NCBI GenBank assembly: GCA_036435485.1
Contig: CM071600.1
Coordinates: 55,115,546-55,179,545, forward strand
Origin: Saposhnikovia divaricata
Lineage: Eukaryota; Streptophyta; Magnoliopsida; Apiales; Apiaceae
Direction: 5' to 3'
DNA: 64,000 nucleotides
The notes below the pieces were generated by a model. That model saw nothing but the letters and a program-made list of their open reading frames with translations. It did no database searches and was not told the DNA's origin. Positions 1 to 11,496 of the stretch are shown here, one piece after another. Position numbers and translations under genes: made by a program. Within the stretch, counting starts at the first letter, position 1; each line of letters begins with the position of its first letter.

Positions 1-2248
1 TGGTAAACCTACTTTTTATGGCACTGCTCGGTATTTTTTGGAACCAGATGATCCCTTAAGACGAAGTACGAAGTTTGGAAGTGTTGAGACACGATCAGTG
101 TGTGCTCGGCATTCAGGATTGCTCGCGAAGACCATGTGCGAGCAGATACAGTTTCCCCCTCCGGGAAAGTCATCGAAGAGAAAACCGAAGGATTATGGTG
201 TGACACATCATTGGACTCACTATTCTCCATTTTTTGAGCTTCCATATTGGGAGACACTAAGCCTTCGTCACAACAATGACATTATGCATACTGAAAAGAA
301 TGTCTTTGACAACATATTCTACACAATTCTTGGTGATGCGAACAAGTCCAAGGATAACACAAAAGCAAGAAAGGATTGTGAAGAATTACGTGTACACCGT
401 GAGTTGTGGATTCAGGGTGTTGACACGAAACCAGATGCACCATATGTTCTTTCGAGGGAACAAGTTCACAAGTTGTACAAATGGATTGAAGCATTGAAAC
501 TTCCAGATGGGTATGCCTCAAATATATCTAGATGTGTGAACTGGAAGACAAATTGCATTCGCGGGATGAAATCACATGACTGTCACGTCTTCATGCAAAA
601 ATTGTTGCCTATCGTCTGTCGTGATCTACTTCCGAAGCATGTAGCGGATCCTATCATTGAGTTGTGCAATTTCTTCCAAGATTTATGCTCGTCGAATCTC
701 AAGTACACATATTTGCAAAAGATGGAGAAAGATATAGTGAAGATAATGTCAAAGTTTGAAACTGTCTTCATTCCAGGTTTGTTTGATCCGATGGAGCATT
801 TGCCACTACATTTAGTTACCGAGTGTAAGTTAGGTGGCCCGGCTAATTTTCGTTGGATGTATTTTGTTGAAAGATACTTGCACAATTTGAAATTGAAAGT
901 TGGAAACAAAGCTCGTGCGGAGGGTTCGATGGCACAACGCTACATTGAGGAGGAATGTGTACACTTTTGCTCGTTGTTTTTCGATTCCAAAACTGAAATA
1001 ATGCATAAGAAATTACGTCGAAATGAGGCACCTCAAATGTTTCATGATGTCGATTTGTTAGAAGTGTACACATATCCGACACATCCTATTCTACGGAGTA
1101 GAGATAGAATCTTGACTAGTGATGAACATGAACTCGTGGCATACTATGTTCTCATTAATTAGCCGGAAGTTGGAAAGTACTTGCGGTAAGATTCTTTTTA
1201 GTCATTTTCATTTCAAATAAAAATAGTAATTTAGTTCATGATTTAAATTTTTGTTGTTCAACTTGATTATGTAGTGGATTTCAAAGATTGGTACAAGAAG
1301 AATTCACACATCTCAATGACAAGGTAAAGGAACAATTTCAAAAGAAACAATTTAGAGATTGGTTCGAAAGAAGGGTATGTGTTTCATTTTTTACATAAAT
1401 ACATGTGCACACACATTTACTTATTATGTTTCTCACGTATTGTTTTAGGTACAAGATGATGAAGAGCTCAAGAAGAAATTTATAGACATAATAAGAGGTC
1501 CGATTTTTAAAGTGGAGTCTTATAAAGCGTGCAAATGCAATGGTTACAAATTTGATTGCATAAATGCTAATGAGCTCACTTCACCAAATTCCGGTGTAGT
1601 TGTCATTGGTGAGAAATTTTATTTATTCTCAACATCTAAGTTGTATTTTTTTCTTCATTATTTGTTCACAAATATTTTACATTTATAATTGTAGGGACTT
1701 CTTACAAAGAAAGTCATGGAAACTATTATGGAAAAATAGAAGAAATTTTAAAACTCTTCTATCGCAATGGACATGAAGTGATCGTCTTCAAATGTCATTG
1801 GTTTGATCATACGACACATGTTAAAGTTGATAGACACCGAATAACAACCGTGGATGTCAAGTCAAAACTAAATGCCGATGATGTTTTTGTGTTGGCTAGC
1901 CAAGCCCATCAAGTTTACTATGCACCAAATATCTCGAATGCAAAATCATCATGGTACACGGTTCTAACAACAAAGAGTAGACAAGTTGATGAAAGTATGC
2001 TCAATCAAGAAAAGACCAAAATCAATGATGATGCTTTACAAAATGAGCTATCAAATGCTTCATCATCACACGTTGAAAGAACTATTATTCGTGATCCCTC
2101 AAATTTTTTCGTTGACTTGAGGATGTTCGAAAATGATTACTCGATCAATAACAACGACGAAGAAGAAGGTCAAAAAGAAAATGAAGACGAAGACACAAAT
2201 GAGGACGAAGATGAAGACGAATTAAGTGATAATGATGATTTAGTGTAA
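1..2248 (+). pseudogene. CACTA (En/Spm) TNP2-type transposase, 3' part, with premature stop
   Basis: The reading frame is open from base 2, so the 5' part lies outside the window. Proposed exons are 1-1185, 1275-1374, 1449-1608 and 1695-2248, joined by GT-AG introns that keep frame. The first exon carries the end of the Transposase_21 domain (ELPYWETLSLRHNNDIMHTE) and then a DUF4218-like domain beginning at GMKSHDCHVFMQKLLPI. The last exons carry a DUF4216-like region ending in a Glu/Asp-rich tail. TNP2/TNPD proteins are the transposases that cut CACTA elements at their ends. An in-frame TAG at 1160-1162 lies inside the DUF4218 exon, 23 bases before a good GTAAG donor, and the frame continues plausibly on both sides. 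This copy therefore probably gives a truncated product. Confidence 0.85.
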
Positions 2249-2389
2249 TTTATCAATTAAATATGTACTAAAATAATTATTTTGATCTAGTTTTTTTAGT
2301 GTAATTTATAAATTTTAATCAAATTGTGATTTTGGTCGTGTGTTTATTTTTTGGACGAATTGATTTTGGTTGTGTTAGTTGTGTTATAC

Positions 2390-2530
2390 CTAAAATTTCG
2401 GTTCATTAAATTGGATCGGTTTCGGTCGAAAAAAGAGCCCACGACTAAATTCAACCGATTTCAGTCTAGAGATAGGGCACGGCTAAATTCGACTAACTTA
2501 TAATCTAAATTCGACCAATATCGATCGAAA
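2390..2530. promoter_or_regulatory. Internal cluster of CACTA subterminal-type motifs
   Basis: Variants of CTAAATTCGACC / GGTCGAATTTAG recur several times here, between the transposase gene and the tnpA-like gene. The same motif fills the 3' end of the element. In En/Spm, TNPA binds short subterminal repeats. This cluster lies just upstream of the tnpA-like first exon, so it may be a promoter or autoregulatory site; that role is inferred. Confidence 0.5.
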
Positions 2531-2758
2531 TGGAAGAAATATATAAGCTGAATTTTCCCCCTTTTCTCTTTTCCCCATCGGATATCAATTACCTAGGGTT
2601 GCCGCTCAGAGGATTTGCTGCTCAGAGATCCTTTGCCGCTCAAGAAATTAGGGTTTGCCGCTCTAGAAATCAGAAATTCAATGGCTCATCAGACTACCAT
2701 GGTTCAATCGAAGGGTTGAATGGTTAATCAGACTTCAATGGTTCAATCGAAGGATTCA

Positions 2759-5700
2759 ATGGCTGCTGAAGAAGCTCAAGATATCTCTATTGAGATATTC
2801 AGACTGACTAGAAGCTCTCAGGTTGTTTTCTCTCTTCACCTTTGATAAATTAGGGTTTTTTATATGGTGAATCAGTCTAATTCTTGTCAGACTCAAAATT
2901 AGGGTTTTGTTTATATGTCTTGTTTATATGTTTATATTAAAATTAAGGAATAATAATCACTCATTGACAGCTTCGATTGTTTAGTTATGGTGTTTATTCT
3001 GAGTTTTGTTATGGTTCGAGTTTTGTTTATTTGCAAATATTTTATCCTTGAGTATGAATTGGAGTTTAGTAATTTGCAATTAGTTGTCTGACTAGGGAGT
3101 AATATCTCTGTCTTTATATGTGTTTTTTGTCTAATTCTTTGTGGGTTTGTTCAGAAAACTCTATGTTTATATGTTTATATGTTGAGAGAAAACTCTATTT
3201 ACTCTGTTTTGGTCGAATATAAAGATGTTGTTCACAGTAACTTGACTCCTGAGATTAACATAAGATTTTTAAGATAGGACTTTAAGATCCAACATTATCA
3301 ATATAAGATAAATTATAGGGACAAACAACACAGTTAATCTATATTTTTGTAAATGAAATTTCAGTAACACTAATGAGCCTTCTGTTTTGTGTTTATGTTT
3401 ATATGTTGTGTTCTCTTTCTGATTTAATGGATTTTGCTATCCATGATAAATTGACAAAATGTAGTAGTTTAGTTTAAGGTTCTGACAAAATGCCTATTAT
3501 TCATTGTTTAGTTAAACTAAGGGTTAAATATCTTGTTGGTCACTGAAGTTAGCCTAATGTATCAAGTTGGTCACTGAACTCAAAACGATATCAATAAGGT
3601 CACTGAAGTCAGCCAGGATTATCAAGTTGATCATTTTTTTGACGGAAATTACTGTCCACAAAATTTTGTCCGAAAAATCTCCACCAAATTTTGTGAAATT
3701 AAAGTGTATTAATCTAGATGCTATGGGTCTCATAAAACTTGTTTAGATTTTCATTATGAGCTCTAGATTTATATGAATCGAAAAAGAAAATTCAAGAACT
3801 AGAATTGTTCTTCTTCAAAAACTGAAATAAAACTTATCAATATTGTATCTATTTTGAAGAGAATAATCTGGGTAACACAAATATGGTCTCGGATTTTTTA
3901 AATGTTAAGTGAATCTGCAGTTATAAGCGTTTATGTCAATCTGCAGTCTGTTTTCGTCAAAAAAACAAAGACTTAGGCTGACTTGATACATTAGGCTGAC
4001 TTCAGTGACCTGTTTGAGTCGAATTTCAGTTCAGTGATCATCTGGATACATTAGGCCGACTTCAGTGACCAACAAGATATTTAACCCGTTAAACTAATGC
4101 TTATTATTGTTTGTTTTATAGGTGACATGGGCCGGTCCACCTTCAAAGAAGGGAAACAAGGGTAACAATCAAAGTACCAGTGGAGTTGGTGATGAAGAAA
4201 GTCTTATTGAAGGGAACCAGGCCAGAGCAATTAGCCAGAAAATTATATTTGAGAGGAAAAGGCGCAACTGTTGTGAAGGGGACTACCCGAAGAAACCACC
4301 CGAGAATGCAAGGCCAATTGTTTACTTTCTGAAGAATAAAAAAGGGTATGTTAGTTCATAAAAGTTCACCTTAAGGTTTGTCATTTTTACCTTACGTAGA
4401 AAAGTTCACCTTAAGGCCAACTATTTGCTTTCTTAAATAGAGTATTCTGAAAAACAAAAACAACTTTCGACTGATCTTGTTTTATCATACAAGTATTTTG
4501 ACTTATATTTTATCCCTGTCAATATATAGTTATCCAACATAGTAGGTTATAAGTTATTTTTATCAACTTATTATATCTCTTTTATTAATTATACATGTGT
4601 TCACACTTAACCCTTTAGATAGTCGTTAAATTTAAGCCGCTTATATAATTGTTTTTGTTTCTTTATTTTTATTCAATTTATATCTTGTAACAGTTTCAGA
4701 CAGGCTAAACCCAAGAAAACTCTAGGTTACATTGTTCGTATGAAATGGGATGAACATACGATCTTTACAAAGGGAGCTAACCGTGAAGCTTTCTGGAACA
4801 CTTGTATCAACTGTTTTAAAGTAAGTAAATACGTAGTTTTTTTTTTCAATCTATTACCTTGCTTGAGTGTATTATGTAATCGGTAGAAAAGTGAATATTA
4901 AATTTGTTTTAATACTATGCAATCTGGCTTGGCAGGAGTATTATGCTTATCCCAATGGTTGCATACCAGAAGATGGGGATAGAGTAGTGAGAGCCCATCT
5001 GAGAAGAAATTGGAAGTATTATATTGGTTGTGAGAGGGCCCGACTTATGAAGTTGGTGAACGATTGTTTGGATGCTGGATATGCAGAGAAGGATATTGAC
5101 ATTAGTGTAATTAAGCCTCAATACTACTCCCAAAAAGTATGGAATTCTTTCTGCGAGTATTGGGGAACACCACAATTTAAAACTATGTCTGTTAATGGCC
5201 AGCTAGCCCGAAGAATGGTGGAATTTACTTCCCGCAGTGGGGCCAAACCATATGATCAAAGACGGGAGGTATGATTCTCTGGAGTAGATAGATTAATCAG
5301 TCTTCATTTTCATATTAAATTGTTCATTGCCTGATTTGGTGTCTATTTTTCATATGATATGATAGGAAATAGATGAAGAGAGAGAGGCGAAAGGAGAATT
5401 ACCTATCCCGGATGATGAATTTTTGACTATGGTGTACGACCCCACTGATCCTGCTGTGATAGAGCTACAGGTTTGCGTTCTGTCATCACTTATTAAATTC
5501 CAATTTCTTATGTAAGTGGTAACTTGCGTTGTTATTAAAGGCGTGAGAATCAGAAATGTGTCAATTGTAAATTTTGAGTGCGTAAATTCTCATCGATACT
5601 TGTTTAGATCTAACTACATCCATACTGTTAGATTATCACTACTGTTAGAACTTAAAACTACTCATTTAGCAATTTTATTATTAGTTTTCTTGTTAGATAA

Positions 5701-7449
5701 TGACCTGAAAATCATGAAATGAATTAGAAATGGTGGAAAGATAAGCTATTTCACTGACATATTGATGTTTTCTAGGCAAAAACGAATGTGGGGTTTTATG
5801 TTTTGAATTGTTAATGTTTGATCTTTCATATTAGTACATGATTTTGCTTAGTTTTCTGGTCTTTTATATATGAGCAGCCTCTTAATTAATCTCCTGGATT
5901 TTTTGAAAATCGAGAAACTTACTAGGTCAAATTTTGTGTACATGTTATAGATTCATTTGTTGTAATTACTTAATAGCATTGAATGCTGCTTGTTCTTTGT
6001 GGTTTATTTGTTGTAATTACTTAATAGCATTGATGATCATATTTATAATTTTGAAATTTGACTTCACATATTGCAGGAAAAGATGAAAAAGGCGCGAGCT
6101 GAGTTGGAAGCTGATTTTAACTTGCTAAATTCACCTACTGATGAACCGCCATCCCCCCGTACCCAAAGGGAAATTAATCGAATTAGGGACATTACTGTGA
6201 CAGTTGAGGCTAGAGCCCCAAAGAAGGGGAAGGTATTCCTTCATCCCCAAGAAACCTTGGCGGAGCTTATGGGAGGAAAGGAGGCACTGCGATTAATCAA
6301 CAAACGAAAAGCAGAAGACTCAACTGTGATTGGTGTTCCAGACGACATTTACACAATGATGTCTATGATCTTAGATCAGGTGACACAGATGGTTCGTTCC
6401 TTACCAGAACATGAGGTGCATCAATCCATTTTGGACGATAAGGTGCTTAACTTAGCCACTGCTGCATTTCCGGACCCGAGTCAGCGTTCAATGCACAAAC
6501 ATTATATTCGGGCAGCAAGTGGAATGCTTCCCCAGATCGTGAAGGACAGTAATAGGATCATTGCAGAGGTAACATCCTTTTTAGGCAAATATTTCTACTA
6601 TAAGTTGTGTACGTATGCTTTCGTTTAGTTGATTAAAACTTAATCAGGGGTCTGCAGTGTGCACATTGCCAACTAAAATAGATAGATAGCACATGAATTT
6701 ATTCCTCGTACAAATGTTTGTTAAATCGTAGCTCCCTGAAACTAAACTCAATTAGTTTGAATTTTAAAGTAAAAATTCTGGTCTGGTTAAATAGCACTGC
6801 TTTCGGTCGAATTTAGCCGGTCGATTTTATTTAAATTCGACTGAATTGTTAAGAGTACTGGCCTTACTAGATATATTTTGTTGTTTGTAGCTATTCTGCT
6901 AAAGGCAACGTAGCTGGGCAATGGCCTTACTAGAGCTAAGAGTACTTTGAAACTTCACGTCCTTTAAAATGATATCGGGAGCATTTTAATTTGTACGTGA
7001 TGAAATAAATTGATTTCAGTGAATCAGTCAAATATTAATAAGTATGCAGTACTGGAGTCTAATCTCTGGTTATTACTTTGTTAGCTAGCTAGCTAGTAAC
7101 TAATATAATGTTAGGGCTGTAGTATTGTTCAAGTGAGATCGTTCGAGTGCTGATATGTGCATAATGTGTCCGTAGACTACATGTAAGATTTGATGTGTAT
7201 TTATGCATACTGTTTAAAATATTGCTCTAATTGTATGTAATGTCTAATATATTGGTCTGATATGCACAGTTTCACACAAACTGATTTTAATCACATTACT
7301 TGGTCTGATATGCTTGTTGCGTGTAGGAGACTCTTCTAAAGAAGGTGCCAAAGAAGTCTGTGGTGGAGGGCATCAATGAGGGCATCAATGAAGATCCAAG
7401 CAACAATGAAGATGAAGATCTAGAAGCATACAAGTTTCCTCTGGTTTAG
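2759..7449 (+). CDS. tnpA-like CACTA accessory protein (Transposase_24, Ptta/En/Spm type), apparently intact
   Basis: Seven exons can be joined without a stop: 2759-2821, 4122-4345, 4694-4820, 4936-5268, 5366-5470, 6077-6568 and 7327-7449. This gives 488 residues. The start MAAEEAQDISIEIF is chosen because it precedes a clean donor at 2822 in the correct phase. The middle matches Transposase_24-type proteins: a basic N-terminal part, the stretch GYIVRMKWDEHTIF, then a tryptophan-rich block with NWKYYIGCERARL and YWGTPQFK. The C-terminus is acidic (NNEDEDLEAYKF). Proteins of this kind bind subterminal repeats and assist the TNP2 transposase. Same strand and order as in known CACTA elements. 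Intron 1 has been lengthened by a MITE. Unlike the adjacent transposase, this gene shows no break. Confidence 0.8.
3521..4087. mobile_element. MULE-type MITE in intron 1 of the tnpA-like gene
   Basis: Both ends read GGGTTAAATATCTTGTTGGT when viewed inward, and the inverted similarity runs for roughly 110 bp with mismatches. A 10-bp direct duplication GTTAAACTAA flanks it (3511-3520 and 4088-4097). Long terminal inverted repeats with a 9-11 bp target duplication point to the Mutator superfamily. Within the arms GGTCACTGAAGT(C/T)AGCC recurs. No coding capacity. Confidence 0.8.
6795..6850. repeat. Intronic copies of the CACTA GGTCGAATTTAG motif
   Basis: Intron 6 of the tnpA-like gene contains TTCGGTCGAATTTAG, followed by GGTCGATTTT and the inverse form AAATTCGACTGAATT. 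These match the subterminal repeat motif, so the motif is also present inside the transcribed unit. Confidence 0.5.
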
Positions 7450-7729
7450 GCCTTAGGACATTAGCCTAATGTGAACTATTTTCGAACTAGCCTGTTAATG
7501 AACTTGAAAAACCGTATCCGGTTTTAAAACTCTTTTGTTAAACTTGTGTCCTTTTGTACTCTGTTAAATTCTGTTGGGTTTTATTTTGTATGGTATTTTT
7601 TTTGGGTATTTTCTGAATGCATGTTTTGGGGAGATGAATGTCTTTTATAGAGTTAAATATGTTTTCGCCTACTAGGTTTGGTTACGGGTTGCTGGTCAAA
7701 AATCTGAATTGGAAATGATTTTTGGTCTG

Positions 7730-8166
7730 GCAAATTCGACCAAAACTGGTTGAATAGAATAGGCAAATAAATTTCAATTGCATATTACAGTTCGACCAAA
7801 ACAGGTTGAAAACAAAATTAGACTGGTACTGGTCGAATTTAGTAGCTCGGTGGACTTTTCATATTCAACTAAACGCAGTCGAAGTTAGTAGTTGGGCGGG
7901 AAATTCAAATTTTTCTGGCGAAAATTTGAATTTCGAAGCAAAAAGGTGAATTTAGGAAAACAACTGCATTTGGTCGAATTTAGTCTTCTCGCCGGTCGAA
8001 TTTAGCCGTGCTCCCCCTAAATTCGACTGAATTGTGAAATTCGACGCCTTTAAATTCGACCAACTACATTCCGGTCGAATTTAGACTTTTGGTGACTGTT
8101 TTCAGTTGAATTTAACTAAATTCGACCGATATCTTTCGGTCGAATTTAGCCTGATTTGCTGTAGTG
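7730..8166. repeat. CACTA 3' subterminal repeat region and terminus (TAGTG end)
   Basis: About ten copies of GGTCGAATTTAG or its reverse complement occur here. Two of them at 8116-8149 form an inverted pair with 14-bp arms. The region ends in GCTGTAGTG at 8166, the expected right terminus of a CACTA element (CACTA inverted). The next three bases are TTA, the expected size of a target duplication; the left end lies outside the window, so this cannot be confirmed. Confidence 0.8.
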
Positions 8167-8356
8167 TTAGAATGAGTTTGATCGAATCAAATCCAAAAAT
8201 ATTAAAATATTTACATTTTTTTCTTTAATAGTTAACAAATCGTTCCATAAGTGAGCTAATATCTCATTTGGTGAAACAAATATTGTTACCGTTCTTTCAT
8301 GTATTTCTTTGATCCATAATTTAAGGCATTCACACATTCCAAGATTTTAAATAAAA

Positions 8357-9094
8357 CTAGGCAATTTAGTCGCGTTTCGCGCGGTTAATAAATTTTTATT
8401 ATTAGGTACTAAAAATAGATAAATTAATTTTTATTATTTATAAAAATTAACAGCCATTTTTAAAATTTCCTAAAAAGTGATTTAAAATAGTTTGTATGAA
8501 TTATTAGTTGGAATAATACTCTCATTATATATCAAAAATTTTAATAATCTTAAAAATATCATAAATATGAAAATAACAATTACAATATTAAATATTACTA
8601 AATAACGTTTTGAAATACGACACCCCTCTCATAACATAAATACTCAATAATAGCATAAAAATTCATGTAATAAGAATATTAATTTATTTCACACAATATA
8701 ATGAAACAACATGTGTATAACAATTTTATCGACTTAATCGATCAATAAAATGGTTGAGTGTATCATGTAAAAAATAAAAAAACTGTCAATATTATTTTAT
8801 ACAAATTCTAGATTTTAACCAAAAGATTATACTTCCATAACTTATAATGTTTTCCACAATTAGTGATAAAAAATTATTTGAGAAGTTAAGATCGTTTGCC
8901 CTAGTCCGAAAAAAGTTTGCAAAAATCTTCAACATGTAATAAAAAATGATGCAATGGGAACAATTTTAAGTCATTAATTTACATGAAAATAATCTTAGTT
9001 TTATACATATACTTAATATTTTAAATTTGAATAAGAGTTATAATGCTCAAATAAAATTTGTTAATCTTTTATATAAATAATAATATGCAGTAAA

Positions 9095-9144
<50 letters not shown>

Positions 9145-9308
9145 CATAAGCGTAATTAATGATTATTAATATGCCATTAAGATGTCCTTAAGATGCTATT
9201 TAATGCAAGAAAAAATTAAATAAAAAACCAGAAAAACGAAAATTCAAGAAAAATATTTTAAACGCTTCTGATGCATTTCCGATCTCCTGGCATTATAATA
9301 TATATAGA
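8357..9308 (-). mobile_element. Non-autonomous Helitron
   Basis: Read on the minus strand it begins TCTATATATATTATAATG after an A and ends in CTAG before a T, so it sits at an A|T host site. A GC-rich hairpin (CGCG-GAAA-CGCG type, around 8370-8384) lies shortly before the CTAG end. These are the hallmarks of plant Helitrons. The interior is AT-rich, with a TA microsatellite at 9101-9141, and has no coding capacity. Confidence 0.7.
9101..9141. repeat. (TA)n microsatellite
   Basis: About twenty uninterrupted TA units inside the 8357-9308 Helitron. Confidence 0.95.
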
Positions 9309-9310
9309 TG

Positions 9311-9410
9311 AGTTCTATTTAATATTATTTTTTGATTCTTTTTTTGAATAAAATATTTTTAAGCTACTTTTATTCAAAAAAACAATCATCAAAAAATAGT
9401 AAATAGAACT
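9311..9410. repeat. Fold-back repeat
   Basis: AGTTCTATTTA at the left matches TAAATAGAACT at the right, and the inverted similarity (TTTTTTGATT / AATCATCAAAAAA) continues to a short loop. It is a small palindromic MITE-like sequence next to the Helitron end. Confidence 0.6.
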
Positions 9411-9964
9411 TCTTTTATTTAAAATTTAGGGGGCATAAATGCCTTATATTATAAAACGAAGGAAATAGTACATAAAGTTAAAATTACACTGAGTTTGACT
9501 TAATGAAGCAAAAATGTTCGATATTAAGCACAAAATATTCCAAAAATTTTAGCACACATCATTATATGTATATAACAACTCAAACAAAATACTGAAAATA
9601 TAACATATAAATACATAAATAAATATATATGTTCGATTTGCAAAGAACCGCAAAAATAATACAAAAGGAGGGCTTGTTAATCTATACAAAATGGATTTTT
9701 CTAATGTGTGTCCAACGACACACATTAAAAGATCATTGTTAAATTTTAGTTGCCTTTATTAATGATGCACAAAAGATTTCATTAATAAATAAAAATCACT
9801 ACATAAAAGTGTCATGAAAATAAATGATTAATATGTGTGTCCAAAAACACACACAAAAAAGACTCCTACAAAATTAGTGCCACGTGATCCAACATATTCC
9901 GTAAAAAGATGGTAAAACTTAGTAAAAACAAAGTCTTTCAATTGAACATCAATATTATAAGTAA
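9411..9964. other. AT-rich noncoding stretch with two hairpins
   Basis: No gene is visible. AATGTGTGTC-CAAC-GACACACATT at 9703-9726 is a perfect 10-bp hairpin, and a looser TGTGTGT/ACACACA hairpin lies at about 9833-9855. Together they may mark the ends of a small element, but no target duplication was found. Confidence 0.5.
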
Positions 9965-10797
9965 CTAGCATTTTGCCCGTACTTCGTACACGGCATCTTA
10001 TTTAATTTAAAATGACAATACCAAAAATTTAACAAATTTGATTGATTTCTTAAAAAGATATTGTATGCAATTATAAAAATAATCAATTCTTAGAAAGATA
10101 TTCTATATAGTTATATAAGTATTTAATAAAATAATGATATGCTAAAATTTATATAAAAAAGTAGCATACAATTTTATTTTAACAATGTTGAAAATTTATT
10201 TAATCCATCAAAATCTGCAATAAAAGTAATAAATATTTTTACAAATATTGTTCTCTAATGAAGAACAATAATAAATTGTCTTCATTATTCAAATACGAAA
10301 ATGATAATCCCTTCACCCCCAATGATTCCAAAACATTAAACCTCATATAATATCAAGAACATATTATATTAACTATGAGACCTCATAGTTAATATAATAT
10401 GTAAATGTTGGAGAACAATGAGACCACATTTCAAACAATTTTTTAATTTTTTTTGTTAATTTTTTTTATGAATGGATAGAGGGTAGAATTATAAGACTTT
10501 TTTGTGAAGATGCCCCTAGCGGGACCCTTTAAAATAGCTTGAAATGTAGTGAATATGTGTGTTCTCACTGTTCTCATTTTAATTTATTTTTTTTGTTAAT
10601 TTTTTTTATGAATAGATAGAGGGTAGAATTATAAGACTTTTTTTGTGAAGATACCCCTAGCGGGACCCTTTAAAATAGCTTGAAATGTAGTGAATATGTG
10701 TGTTCTCACTATTCTCATTCTCACCAGAACGTGACCATTAAACTGTATTAGTAAATTCATGTATGAAAATACAGTGTATATATATTATTAATATAGA
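9965..10797 (-). mobile_element. Non-autonomous Helitron
   Basis: On the minus strand it begins TCTATATTAATAATATATAT after an A and ends GCTAG before a T. A hairpin made of CCGT and ACGG arms around GTACGAAGT lies about 11 bases before the CTAG end. It is 656 bp from another minus-strand Helitron of similar architecture. It contains a 140-bp tandem duplication and no open gene. Confidence 0.7.
10440..10719. repeat. Two-copy 140-bp tandem duplication
   Basis: GATAGAGGGTAGAATTATAA starts at 10475 and again at 10615, and the next hundred bases are nearly the same, including CCCCTAGCGGGACCC. That GC-rich core also appears in the TA-targeted MITEs at 16636 and 54004, so the unit looks like an arm of that family duplicated inside the Helitron. 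Confidence 0.8.
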
Positions 10798-11496
10798 TTC
10801 TTTTATTAAAAATAAGTAAATTATACAATTAAATAAGCATATCAAAATATCAGATAAATATTCTAGTAGATTTATAGTTTATATTCAAATTAAGGTCTTT
10901 CACCATGGCTCTCGCTTTCTGAAATTGTTGAATTTTTATTTTATTGACTTTATTATATTAAAAGTTTGTTCTTATTGAAACGAATATAATAATTTGAATT
11001 TGAATATATTTTTAAACTACTTATTTTGATGGGTTGTTAATTTTTTTGTGATCAACTTAAAGGGTTGACCAAAAATAAAATTAATTGGAATACATAAAAC
11101 CATTACCCACGTTATGATAAACAGTACCTATAAAATGAAAGTTGCTTCTGTGGTTCAGGCTTGTTAATTACTTCAATACTTTATTAGCTTGATCATCATG
11201 TAGACCATCTTTCTTTTTATCACTTATAGTTGTTGCTATGTAGTCTATCTGTAACTAACATCTTTCTTTTTATCACTTATGTTGTGGCTATGTAGTCTAT
11301 CTGTAACTAAACATCTCTCTCTGCTTGTAATCTATATTTATAAATGCAAACTTCTTCTTCTTGTATTGTATTTTGTTTTCAATATTTAAAATTATGTAGC
11401 TGGAGGAGAAGAGAAAGGCTGGAGGTGCAATCGTAATACTACAGCATTACTGAAAATAAGTACAATATCATAATAGAATTTTTTGTTTCAATCTAA
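10798..11496. repeat. Noncoding stretch with a 53-bp tandem duplication
   Basis: CATCTTTCTTTTTATCACTT starts at 11206 and 11259, each followed by GTAGTCTATCTGTAACTA. Nothing else in the stretch is recognisable and no gene is seen. Confidence 0.6.
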
